A DNA stretch of 64,000 nucleotides from Blasia pusilla (Eukaryota > Marchantiophyta > Marchantiopsida > Blasiales): contig CM114275.1 in assembly GCA_050084515.1 (NCBI GenBank), positions 25,916,001 to 25,980,000 on the forward strand, written 5' to 3'. The notes beneath the pieces were generated by a model that ran no database searches, had not been told where the DNA came from, and saw only the letters and a program-made list of their open reading frames with translations. Below are positions 19,780 to 30,834 of this stretch, piece after piece. Position 1 is the stretch's first letter. Every line of letters starts with the position of its first letter. The position numbers were made by a program, and so were the translations under genes.

Positions 19780-21600
19780 AGGGAAGAAAATTAGCGTGCG
19801 GCTAGTTTGAGAGTTAGTTATTATCTGAAGGACATGTGGAGAAAAGAAAAAGTAATAAAAGAAGATGCCGATTGTATGTAGAGACAGTTATGAATTCATC
19901 CTCCATTAATCCATCCCTAGAAAAAATAATAAAAGAAATGGAAGAATCCATATAAAATGGAAGCTATGAACTTGGTGCGAGCAAATGATCTCATTCTCTT
20001 TAAATATGATCCAAGCCCAAAATTAGTAGAGTGTATTCATGGTTAGGATGAACATTTTTTGCGTCCAAATCGTAGGGTCACGAATCTTTTAACTCCGTCA
20101 GGAATTCCTAAGGAACCACAAGGACTCGGACAAGAGTCATTTCATCGCATCATTTCAATTATATCATAGTGAGTGACAAGCCCTCGATCATAGGGAATCC
20201 TTGGGATAATTTAAGGATGAGTTAAGGAAAAGTCTAGCCATGTACTAAACCATTATCCGATCCACACGTGTGGCTTTAACAAGTAGTAGTAAATTTTTTT
20301 TATTAAGTTAATTAAAAACAATTACTACTAATTGTTGAGCAAAAGACACACCAATATTCGCAATAGTGATAGAGTGCAATAAAGTTTTTCTAAGTCTTTG
20401 AGTGCAATCGAGTTTTTTTTAAGGTTTGCATGTGACAGCAACTTAAAGCCCTCCTTCTCATTTGGCTTACCTTTATATGAACATTATTATTTCTAAGAGA
20501 TAACTAAGAGAATTCTTATGTCAACTCCATGCAATTGAGTAATTGAGACATGGCCTATACTCTTCCACTAGTGAGTTGTAAGTGCATTATGTAATGATTC
20601 TCTTAGTATTTTGTTTCCAAAAAAAATTTAGATAGTTAATCAATTCAGAAAGCATGCGTTGTGTAATGAATAAACTTTGTTTCCATGGTATGTAACCTAC
20701 TATCTTGGCAAGCAACATATTGTCGTCCCCTAATTTAACCATAAAAAAGACAAGAATTAATATTCCAGAGAGACTTGAGACTTGTTCATTTCTAATAAGT
20801 CGGTGCATCAAGATCATTCAAAACAAAACCTTTCAATTCCCATATGAGAAGGACTACACCCGAAACCCTAAAAGTCCTTACCTCCCTAGATGATCATTTT
20901 CATTCATCCCTTCCTTTCCCCAATTTCTATCATTCTAACTTTCTTTCATACCTTCCCTCCAATAAAGACCAACTTCTATTCATTCCATTCCATCCCCACA
21001 TCACAAGTATCTACCTAAATTTCAAATTCATTGCACTTTGCCAGCAAAAACTCTTTTGTTTCCCATAATGGACAATGGTTTCCATTCACTTCTAGTCATA
21101 CCATAGAGATCCTTAAAAGTAACCAAATGATTCAAGTTTTGGTTCTACCCACCAGATGAGAATGACACCTCAGCTCTTTTGGCAAGGAGCTTATGAGGGA
21201 TTGAGGTAAGTAAGGGCTCAATGATCATTCAACTCTTCAAATGCAAATCACATGCCCAAGCTCCGAATGGGTTGGATGCCTGATGATAGTTTCAGGAGGT
21301 CATGGAGAAGTGCAAGGGCATAAGACAAGAGAGAATGTTGTAGTTATATATTTTACATCTTCAGAATCCATGTAAAAATCTCAAGGTCAAGGCAACTAAA
21401 CCCTAAAAGGTGAGGGCGGAAACTACGACTATAAGCACGAGTGCGTCACACTCATCACATTCACTTGTTGGAGCTAATTGCAAATGTGTTCAACTTACCA
21501 TCCTAAAACTATGCCTACCTACACTACTCCCATTACAAGGAGCCATTGTCGTGAGCTCTTAAAGAAGGCTGGAAGGGATCATTCTTACAATGATGACCAT
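19780..21600. other. No recognised gene
   Basis: The sequence is AT-rich with short frames only (up to 76 codons) and no motif or repeat I can name. It separates the hairpin cluster from the ABCG pseudogene. Confidence 0.4.
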
Positions 21601-21656
21601 TAAATTGATTGAATAGAACAAAGGAGGCTGATAGGGTAGTTGCAAGTTGAGAATGC

Positions 21657-23256
21657 TCACCTCCTTTGAAATTTCAAATATTTGATGCAAACGGAAAATA
21701 CGAGTCCAAAAATTAACACCAAAAACACATGCACTAACACAACCACACCAAAAAGTCGTGATTGAAACCGAAATGTTTTGCACGTGCTCTTTGACACTTG
21801 ATCTATTGCCAGTAGTGAGAAGAATTTCGTCGTGCACATCGCCTAACTGCGAGTCAAGCAGCCCAAACAATGACCATGACACCGGGTCGGACCAATAGTA
21901 CCACCTCCACCAAGAAGGTACATCTTGCATATCCACAAACACCATTACAACAAACATGAAAACATTAGCTCTTCTCTTAAAACTTGTTTCTTGTCCTCGC
22001 GGAAGCAAAATGCTTCAAATCCAATTCGAACCACAAATCTATTGGGAAGGAAAATTGTGCCTTGCATGATGACTTGGAAGGATGAGTCCTAAGCCTTGAG
22101 ATTGGTTTAATGAGGAATTACGATACCTCTCGCGCAATCAAGAAGTCGGAGAAGAGATACCAGAGACCGTAGAATGCAGAAGAGATAATGGCAGCAAACT
22201 GGCCATTTGGAGTGACAACAAATATCCTCATACCCCAATAGGTGAAGTAGAGCAATGTGAAGAACATGAAGTACACATACCAAAAGAACTTGGCACCAGT
22301 CCACTCAAATTGTATCATGGCATACACCAGAGTAGCATAAATCAGCGATTGGACAAGCTCATAAGGCCACTCCACAAAAAACTACAAAATGGCAGTTACC
22401 ATCTGACCTGCTTTAACAAATTCATGCAGAGCTGAAATAATCACTTCAAATACATCCGACATTCCACAAAGCCAGGTACCTCAGGAAAATACAATTTGAT
22501 TATGATGCATACACTCTGAGTTGACAACTCCTAAGGTGCTAAAAATAAGAACTACACCGTCACTGTATCATAATGCGAAAGTGAGATAGAAATGAAGAAT
22601 GGTTGATATTACCTGAGCTAAAGCACAAGGCAATGGGGCATACATTCCAGCAGCACGCTCGCGATAAAAGACAGTTCTCTCTATTCCAACGACTGGCTGT
22701 ACTGAGGATGAATTGCTCACTCCAAGAAAGAGGACTGAGCCATACATGGAACCCATTACATTCAAAAGGTCTTGATACCAAGTTCCGCATGGAGAAAACA
22801 TGTCAGTACCTACTCAATAAACAAACATGTCTCCAGATAAGTAGAACTAAATCGATGGAAGGAATAAGCTCAAAATTTCATCATACCTCCTTGCTCCATC
22901 CCAGTTGATCTTCACTGAGCCACAACTAACTTAAAATTCATCTTTAACCACTAACTACCAAATTTCGTATTGACAGCTTCAAAAGAGCATCTGAACAACA
23001 AATAATGTGGGAGGGACAGAATACAAACCTTTTCTTGCCCAGAGACCAGAACATGGTGCCAAAAATGAATGCACACACAATTGTGAAGAAAAAGCGGATG
23101 GCATTGTACAAAGGGTTCCGCCAATTTCACCGGTGCAACTTCCAAAGGCAAGCTATGAACTGCACAAGATATGGATGAGAATAGGCAGATGGAAAATCAA
23201 GATCCTGCGCTCCTGGTGCAGGTGAACTCAACTCTTTGATGAGGGCCTCATTACGC
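21657..23256 (-). pseudogene. PDR-type (ABCG) transporter, C-terminal half, broken
   Basis: Full-size ABCG/PDR proteins are plasma-membrane exporters with two nucleotide-binding and two membrane domains. Only the last membrane domain is present, as four exon-like blocks. Block 1 (23256-23029) reads NEALIKELSSPAPGAQDLDF and NPLYNAIRFFFT, but has an in-frame TGA at 23127-23129. Block 2 (about 22790-22613) has [12 protein letters not shown] and [19 protein letters not shown]. Block 3 (22382-22127) has FEWTGAKFFWYVYFMFF and SSAFYGLWYLFSDF. Block 4 has SWWRWYYWSDPVSWSLFGLL, then changes frame twice near 21740-21785 before LVFSVCIKYLKFQRR and the stop at 21657. Block 2 lacks an obvious AG acceptor. 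The ATP-binding domains are missing; a copia LTR fragment lies directly upstream. Confidence 0.85.
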
Positions 23257-23267
23257 CTGTGACAAAA

Positions 23268-24210
23268 CAATGGTGTCGACAACTTGGAGTTTACTATAGT
23301 GAAAAGTAACTGATAGAATTACTATGGTAGCTTAGTGTTTTACCACAGTAAATAGTAATTTCTTGTTACCATAGAGTTACCTCAGTAATTCTGAGAATTA
23401 CTATGGGCGGTGCCCTAACCTAAAAACCCTAAAACCTAGAAACTCATTCTCTTGGTCAGTATATAACCCTCTCGAGGGTGCCCCTGCAAATTTACATTCT
23501 CTTACACTTTTTCTGGACATAACTCTCGGTGAGGAGTGATTGAGAAGCAATGAGTGTGCTTTGCTTACTGAGTGGATTGTGCTTCGACCTTAGTAGTTCA
23601 AAGTGTGCTAAGCTAACCGAGGGTTTCGCCACATGACCGAGAGGTCGCTGACTTGAGGAGTTCAATGAGTCTTGTCATACAAGGTGTATAGTAGTACTAA
23701 CTGAGTGGTTGCTATTGAGATGTACCGCCGCTAACTTGAGTGGTTGCTATTGCACTAAGTGTGCTTGAGAATGCAAGGTGATCTGGTGATGCAGGTTGTC
23801 TAGCTCTTTCCTCTACAATCTAACCTGAGTGGTTGCTATTGCACTAAGTGTGCTTGTAATAGCTAGGTTGTAGAGAAACTCTGATTCTAAAAGGTTATGG
23901 GCCCACAAGGCATGATATCAGGCAATGTCTCAGGATACCCTGGTGTTAATCTGACCACAGCACCTTTTGATGGGACTGACTATAGACATTGGTCATTCCA
24001 AATGAAACTCCTTCTTCAGCAAAAGAGACTATGGGAGTTTGTGTCTTCTGAGGTGAAAGACCCAGATGAGATCAAGGATTTTGAAAACAAGAATGGTGAT
24101 GCTTACTCCACCATTTTCCTTCATACAGAGTGATTGCTATTGCACTAAGTGTGTTTGTAATAGCTAGGTTGTAGAGAAACTCTGATATTCTAAAAGGTTA
24201 TGGGCCCACC
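23268..24210 (+). mobile_element. copia-type LTR fragment with primer site and gag start
   Basis: A probable LTR (about 23268-23890; ends not fixed) contains direct repeats of TGGTTGCTATTGCACTAAG (about 23743 and 23828). It is followed by GGTTATGGGCCCAC (23893-23906), which is complementary to the anticodon arm of plant initiator tRNA-Met (GGGCCCATAACC), the half-tRNA primer mode known for Drosophila copia. A gag frame starts inside this site (23897-24133) with TTAPFDGTDYRHWSFQMKLL and LWEFVSSEVKDP, the Ty1/copia gag signature. At 24129-24208 the LTR end and primer site are repeated (about 78 bp, shared with 23832-23909), so the copy is rearranged. Confidence 0.65.
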
Positions 24211-24214
24211 ACGC

Positions 24215-24389
24215 TTCCGATGTGTTGATGCACAGATACCAAGTTCTTTGTGAACTTTGGTACAAAAAGGACATTGTTTAACATCCCATCTTGACTATGC
24301 TCACTATCAAATTTCAGGGATACTTTTCCAATCCCAAGCACACGACTTCTATTCCCAGGTCCACATCTGACATACTGTGCACTTGACAC
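24215..24389 (-). pseudogene. copia protease/pre-integrase fragment, inverted
   Basis: The minus strand reads VLGIGKVSLKF and LNNVLFVPKFTKNLVSVHQ, the conserved segment between the protease and integrase of Ty1/copia polyproteins (GxGxVxL...LxNVLYVPxLxxNLLSV). It is inverted relative to the adjacent gag and primer site, so the copia remnant is a head-to-head scramble, presumably from rearrangement or nested insertion. Confidence 0.7.
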
Positions 24390-24399
24390 AGGATGGAAC

Positions 24400-25470
24400 T
24401 AAAAAAAAAGCTCTTTGTCATAGCAAATGTGAGCAGTAGCTCTAGAATCGAGAAACCAACAAAACAACTTTATTTATGCATCTTGGATGTTGCCTTATGG
24501 CTTCCTCGTACCCAATGCGTAATGAAAGTGAAGTTGAGGTGTATGCATGCCAACCAAGAAATTGAATTCCAAATGAAGCAATTCTTTTGTATACAAGGCC
24601 ATATTAAATTGTGAAGGTCTAGATTTGTGGGATTTAGATATAGATGGAGAATCCCAAGATGTACTATTGGGATTGGGGCAATAGTGGCAATTGGTTACTT
24701 TAGGATATATCAAAAGTCACACAAGAAGAATAAAGGGAGTTATTGATTGGCACATCAATTGGAGTGCATTCTTTTAGGTGAAGGAATTTGCGTCCAATTT
24801 TCCGGCGAGTTGGCAATTTAGCACGACGCAACAAGCAATAGGAACTCAAATTCCATTGGTTTCATTTCCGGTGCTTTCCCATGGTGGTCTCTTTTGGCCT
24901 AGCAAGGAACCCGACGCTAGGAAGCATGGTGGAGAAGTGAGTGGGAGGTGAGGCAGATGAATCACGGGTTTGTAGGTTTTGAAAGTGTATGAGGGAGTGT
25001 TAAAGGCACTGTAATCCATCTTGCTAGCAACATGAGGACTGACAGGTTTATTTTGAGATAGTTCAACACAACTTCCAAGTCACCCATCCTAGTTCTATTC
25101 CCCCAAAGTGTGCTTAACTCAATAATTCTTATGCATGTTGTGTTACCAACACACCCACAAGCAATTGATGCCTTGTTGGTGTGGACAAGGGTATTCATCC
25201 ACTTCCCTTGATGTTGATGAGGATGTTTGAGGGGTGAGTTTTTGGTGATAGGTGAGAACTAGATGACACACAATCTTGTTAGCACGTTTTTGAGTGCGCA
25301 ATAGTACCACAGATATTGTAGGGAACTTTGGTGGGATGGATTTATACCACACTAGTCAAGGGTGACTAAGTGTGCGGGCTATTTGCTGAGTGGTGGTCTT
25401 GAGTGAGATAGGTGAAGATGTGTGCAGGTTTTGGGCATTCTCTATTGCAAATTTAATAGTAATGGGAGTG
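24400..25470. other. No recognised gene
   Basis: Short frames on both strands have no recognised domain. Part of this could be the LTR or 5' region of the gag copy at 25.5 kb, but I see no convincing match to the region upstream of 2.7 kb. Confidence 0.35.
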
Positions 25471-25476
25471 AGCTAG

Positions 25477-26010
25477 ATGAGTTTTCAGGTTTTCCCATGG
25501 CATATCCACAATGTTATGGGGAGCGTTGTGGTGGTAGGAATGGGGCTAGGAATGGGGCTACGTTTCGAGGGTTTCCACATGAGGAACTACCTTAGCCGCC
25601 AATTGTATTTGCTCCAAATGGGAGGTCAATGGATTCTAAGTTACCCGAGAGGCCACAAAGTGTGGCGAATATTGCCACACCATTATTGTGGGATCGTCAC
25701 ATGGATGATTGTGATATCTATTGGTCCACAAGGGGACCCTGACAGTTCTCAAGCATGGTGGGAGCTCTCAAGTTGGATGATTTTATGGATGAGTTTGATT
25801 ATTGGAATGATGCACAGAGGATGTGGAACCAACACATATTGGGTCCCATCATGGCATGGAAAGGACTTTTTGGCATTTGGAGGACCCTCCCATGGATGGT
25901 TATCACAAGTTTCGGATTCTTCATGAGGCGGACATTGAGGCGTGGAGACTATTTTGGTCTCCAAGGTATGTGTCCCTCATTGGGTGTGCAATGTACAATA
26001 TGATAACTGT
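25477..26010 (+). pseudogene. Second decayed gag copy of the methyltransferase-bearing gypsy family
   Basis: Pieces in changing frames match the gag at 2.77-3.76 kb. WHLEDPPMDGYHKF and DIEAWRLFWSPRYVS (about 25870-25985) correspond to QHLDGAPMDDYHEF and EIEAWRLYYDPHYVS, and LDDFMDEFDYWNDAQ (about 25770-25815) lies where HHFIAEFMGWCDSQQ is in the first copy. The nucleotide phrase CGAGGGTTTCCACATGAG at 25563 parallels GAGGGTCTCCACGTGAG at 2862. Protease, methyltransferase and pol do not follow. Confidence 0.7.
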
Positions 26011-26119
26011 AGTGCTATAGTAGTACTCACGATTTGCAGAAAGAAGACATGTGGAGGAGACAGATTGCTGGAGAGTGGATTTTTTGGAGTTAGGTCAAGG
26101 TAGTCTACAACCAATAAAG

Positions 26120-26570
26120 TGTGTCTACTGCAACCTGTCAAAGTCCGGCGGTGCGCATCTTTTGCACACCGTCGGACAATGAGAATGGATATTCTTCCAT
26201 TCTCTATAAATCCCATGGGAATTGCAACCCCGCCGGGGTCCAATGGGTTGCAAGAAGTCTGATGCCTCAAGAAATTCTCCCAAGGGCTTGCAACCCGTCG
26301 GACTCTAATGGGTTGCACTTGAACCCAACTCGTGTCACTAAGAGGCCTTCTAGAAGAAAAGATGCAATCCGGATGGTGGGAAATTTTGCACGTATTCACA
26401 ACCCATTGGACTCGGACAAGTTTCCCCTTTACCCAACTCATTTCAATGAGAGGCTATCTAAAGAAAAATAGCAACCCGTCAGAGTCCGACGGATTGGAGT
26501 ATACACAAAAGAATGCATGTTCAAAACTCTTGATGACCTGTCAAAATCTGATGGATTGTAGAGATAATTA
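26120..26570. repeat. Degenerate repeat array with short dyads around CAACCCGTCGGACTC
   Basis: About six units, roughly 65-90 bp apart, carry a core like GCAACCCGTCGGACTC followed by TAATGGGTTGC (cores near 26130, 26223, 26290, 26398, 26471, 26535). Most cores are partly self-complementary. Alternate units also share ACCCAACTC and GAGGCCTTCTAGAAGAAAAG-like tails (26325-26365 and 26430-26470), so a higher-order unit of about 180 bp is likely. Confidence 0.6.
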
Positions 26571-27760
26571 ATAAGGTTGAACTAAAACCCAAATGAAATG
26601 GAATATATATAAAAGGAATACGTACATTTTCATTGAACTCATGGCCTTCTCCACCGTACCCATGTGGCTCGAAAAGTGATGAAGAACTATTTCCTTCACA
26701 CAAAAATATGCCTCCAATGAATTTGGGCGCTCTGCAAAAAACTAGGACCACGCCATGAATTGGTGGTTTCCATCCGAGATGAAAAAGTACAAGTGCTGCA
26801 TCCAGTTGTACTTCGTGATGGCCACTAGTTTTTCCGAACTCTGGGTCCCTCATCTTCCAGAACGCATTAATTTTGTCCAAGTCTTCTTTGGGGACAATTT
26901 ACTACTTTCCTTGTTCTTCATAAGGCTGACTATAGAATGGAGCAAAGTTGTCTACATAAGAAGATGTAGCGGCCAATTGCTTCAACTTTATGATGTCCTC
27001 ATTTCTCTGAATTTATTGAATGTACTTCATTATTCAAAGTCGACTTAGAGGAATTCTTGGTGTCTTTGGCCCATCGACCAATACCACTTGCTCAACAACG
27101 TGCAAGAAATTCAACATTATCAATTAGCAAAAAGCTTCCACAATGGTAGCTAATTGAATGCTTAAGAAAATAATCTTGTTCGTTGCTTACCCTTGTGAAG
27201 ATCAGGTTTGTGTCCAACTCGGCGAGTTGCTCTAGAGCAGCAATAGGCAATTTTACTAGAAACTCATCCACGTGGAAGAGTTCCTATTCTTCTAGAGGCT
27301 CCAACGATGCATGAGTGTCTCTTTTAGTGCTCGATTCAACATCTCAACACTCAACACTCGTTGTTTTCTTCTCCTCTTCAACGTTGTATGGGATGTCATC
27401 GGTGTTGCTTTCCTACATGTTACTGCTCAATTTCTAGGAGGAGACATTGTCCATTTCCACTTTGTCCGTGGGACATGGGGGGCATTCTTCTTCAGTAGCC
27501 ACAACCTTCTCCTTTAGCGCTCTGGCCAACTTGGCTTTCTGCTCTGCAATATTAATATCCTACCCCTTCTGCTCTCTCACCTCAACTACAAGCAAGCTTT
27601 TTCTTCTCCACCTTGTCTTCCTCCGCAACCTGTTTCTTTTGTTATTTTGAGAGATTTTCCAAAGCAAAATTTTCCTCGAGCTCGTGCCTTCGCATCTCCG
27701 TTTCTCTTTCTTGCTTCGCTACCTCTTCTTGCGGAAAAACTTGTAGGTTTGAGATCTCTC
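26521..27760 (-). pseudogene. Decayed coding sequence of unknown function
   Basis: The minus strand keeps long coding-like stretches interrupted by stops and frameshifts. From the 5' side: a charged, probably coiled-coil segment VAKQERETEMRRHELEENFA (about 27720-27650) and KQVAEEDKVEKKKLA (about 27640-27590); AKLARALKEKVVATEEE (about 27530-27480); AALEQLAELDTNLIFTR (about 27245-27195); and an intact 119-codon frame (26880-26521) with MDKINAFWKMRDPEFG and ALVLFHLGWKPPIHGVVLVF. I do not recognise the family. A transposon gag or a dead host gene are both possible. Confidence 0.35.
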
Positions 27761-27779
27761 TTCTAGGCTAACGCCTGCA

Positions 27780-29150
27780 AAATTCCAAGTCCAATACTGA
27801 AACGAGATCAGGTCAGTTCCGAGCAACCAGATCAGGTCAGTCTCCCGTAGGAAACAGGCCAGCTTACAGTTGCTGCAGCTTAGTACAGCTGGTTCAGTTG
27901 AGGTAGATGCAGTTTAAGCTTAGGCTTGAGGAATTGGAGATCGCTTCTTAATTGCGGGTACCTGAACAAGCTTAGCACATCAATTTCTGATGTTGTATCA
28001 ACTACTTAATCCTGGTCAAAGGGGCTTAGGGCATATGGAGGTGAAGTTTATGTTGTTCACTTTACTGAGTTGTACCAGTATAGCCAGAGGCAGCAATAGA
28101 ATGATGATTGGTTGGTTCTGTCACAAGAAGATATGCAAATATGAAAACACCCTAGCTTTGGTTGATTCTCTAGGTCAGGTAGACTAGTTTGACCAAGCTG
28201 AGCCTTCAGGGACAGGTAGGTCATCAATGGAAGAAATAGATCTGCTCATGGAAAAGCTCTGTCATAGTGGCTTATAGTTTAGACTCGGTAGGAAAGTCAA
28301 TAGAAATGGAATTAGCTTGGGGAATTTGGATATTACGTTCACATTCTTTCAGCAGTTTAGTAGTGCTAAACACACTCAGAAGCTATGAGACAAGCGTGAT
28401 CTTGTTCTCACACATACATCTGTCATTGTTGCCCCTAGCCAGTATTTATGAGGAGGCCTATATGTAGAGGCCGTGAAGATGAAACGCACACGAGTTCTCT
28501 CCGGAAAGATCAATCAACTAATCTTCCTAAATTTCCAGAAGCTCCGGAATCTAGTGAAGAGGTTGAGGCAAGAACAAGACAAAATGTACACGAGTTCTCT
28601 CCGAAAAGATCAATCGAAGATGAGCCCTCGTGCTGCGCGCTCACACTTCGCAGAAGTCGGAGTCAGTCAAAGATTGACTAGGAAGGAGAGGTTTTCAAAT
28701 CCAATTGTCATGATGGTCGCGCTCCGCTAACCCCTCGAACCGCGTTTGTGTACAATCAATCATCCTCAACCGCAGCAGCCGCACTCGTGCGGCCCGTTTT
28801 GAACTGGGGGCGTCTCTATGCAAACTATTTCTGCGCCGTTCTACAAGTATAGAATGCGGATCATGAAGAAAGATACGAGTGCCTCTTGGGCTCTGATCAT
28901 ATGAGTATTCCTCAACACAAATGGATGATGTAGTAGAATGATTGAGCATACGTTGGCTACTACATCGATCCCTTAGGAAGCTGTCACGTTAGCCCGGAGT
29001 TACGGAAGTTCTCGGAGGCTGAACCGGGTATGACTGACTTCAAGGTTATCGCAAAAGTCCAGAACCCAAGTTGCAAACCTTGTCTTCTTCTTGTCGTCGA
29101 GAGGAGTTTGGGATGGTCATCGTGATTCGGGATCCTAAACCCAGTCTGCG
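27780..29150. other. No recognised gene
   Basis: Short plus-strand frames near 28448-28730 encode a hydrophilic peptide in which the phrase ACACGAGTTCTCTCCGAAAAG occurs twice (about 28488 and 28588, one difference), indicating a local duplication of about 100 bp. No domain is recognised. Confidence 0.35.
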
Positions 29151-29178
29151 AAGAACATACCGGCCGAGAAGAAAGTTT

Positions 29179-29511
29179 TCTAGTTATTAACTAGGAAAAA
29201 AAACAACGAGAACTCGTAGCGGCCTCTCATACGGCTGGGAAAAAAACTAATTACTTAGATTTTTAGTAATTAACTAGAAAAAAACTCGTAGCGACCTCTC
29301 ATACGGGTGGAGAAAAAACTAATTAAGTAGATTTCTAGTAATTAACTAGAAAACAACTCGTAGCGGCCTTTCATACGGGTGGAGAAAAAACTAATTGATT
29401 AGATTTCTAGTAATTAACTAGAAATCAACTCGTAGCGGCCTCTCATACGGGTGGAGAAAAAAAAAAAAAGATTTCTAGTGATTAACTAGAAAACAACAAG
29501 AACTTGTAGAG
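29179..29511. repeat. ~72-bp tandem repeat, four to five units
   Basis: Units are marked by CTCGTAGCGGCCTCTCATAC at 29213, 29285, 29358 and 29429 (periods 72, 73 and 71), each followed by a purine run, ACTAATT, and AGTAATTAACTAGAAA. A fifth, partial unit (ACTTGTAGAGGCCG) ends the array near 29511. Confidence 0.9.
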
Positions 29512-29519
29512 GCCGTAAA

Positions 29520-30830
29520 TACATATATGAGGTCCCTTTTAGGCTTTAGGGACGAGTTTGGGGAGTTTTTCCATGGGACCTCATTCATTACCATACAGAA
29601 AACGGAAATCCCTGTTTTTTAGAAGGTTCTTGGTAGGCAATTTTCAAAAAGAATCGGAAATTCTTGATCTTAACGAGCTAGTTTTACTCGTAACCCCAGA
29701 TCTCCCCTAACAATGGTTCAGAATGTGAACACGAACAAATCCAAGTGTTTTTGAACAGGTTTTCAGACATGTTCTACAAAGAAGTTGTGTAAATCAAGTC
29801 GGTTTCTGGTAGGCAATTTTTAAATGAATTGGATATTATTAATTTTAACCAGCCAGCTTTACTCCATATCTCCCCTATCATTAGATTCAAGTGTGGGCAA
29901 TAACAATCCCAAGTGTGGGATTGGACCTCGAGGGCAAGATGAAATTTTTTTCTCCGGTGAATAAGTGTGTCTTTAAGATAGGATGTTGAAAGTAAATTGC
30001 AGTCTTGTAACAAACTTGAATTTGTAATCATTATACCATACTACATGTGAGGGTACGTGTCAAATAAACACGTGAAGGTAAGTGACAAACTTGTCGTGGT
30101 CTATGATAGGTGCCAAGCCTCGCGCCGATCCATCCTCGGGTTCGAGGGTGAGAGTCGAGTCAAGTGGGGAGGGGCAGGGGGGGAAAGTGGACTCTCAGAA
30201 CACAACAAACTGCCTAGCAGAGGAGGGGTTGCCCATTGTGCCACAATCTCCTCCACATTAACATTAATGAAAAAAACATACAAATTTTATTCTTGTTTCA
30301 TTGGAGAATTCCAAAGAGGGTTGAGGATTAACTAACTCAACCTCGAATAATAAAAACCCGACCTCGAATAATAAAAACCCGAGGATGAATATTGGCGAGG
30401 GAACCAAGGCCTCGGGTATTTGAAACACTTGATGAGCATCTCCCATAATCATGTAGATTTTAAATTCATAAGTGCCATTCGTCCAAGATTTATTCCAACC
30501 TTGAGCCCGACCATGGTCTAGTTGAAGGGGTGTTGTCCCTTTTTGATGTGGCGCCTGGGCGTTCTCTGCTCCTTAAGTCGCCCTTCTTTTGTTGTTTGCA
30601 TGGGTTCCTCCATCACCCTTTCTTATCTGTTCTTTTCTGAAGTCGACACTCAGGTTCCCAGGTCATTTCAGCAAGAACTTTGGTGTAGTTCAACGTACAT
30701 TTGTTTATTTCTTTTCTGAAGTCAACACTCAGGTTCCCAGGTCATCGCAGCAAGAACTTTGGTGTAGCTCAACGTACATTTGTTTAGAGCTGTCCAGTAC
30801 ATTCACTCTCATGAATGCGCTTCCCTTCGA
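29520..30830. other. No recognised gene
   Basis: The region holds a duplicated ~80-bp phrase (GAAGTCGACACTCAGGTTCC at about 30639 and again at about 30718) and a relative of the 11-kb dispersed repeat (30520-30615). It is downstream of the WDR34-like gene and may include its 3' UTR. Confidence 0.4.
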
Positions 30831-30834
30831 TGTT

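Noticed and set aside
29179-29511. CRISPR array
   Set aside because: Units are contiguous tandem repeats without unique spacers, in a eukaryotic genome.
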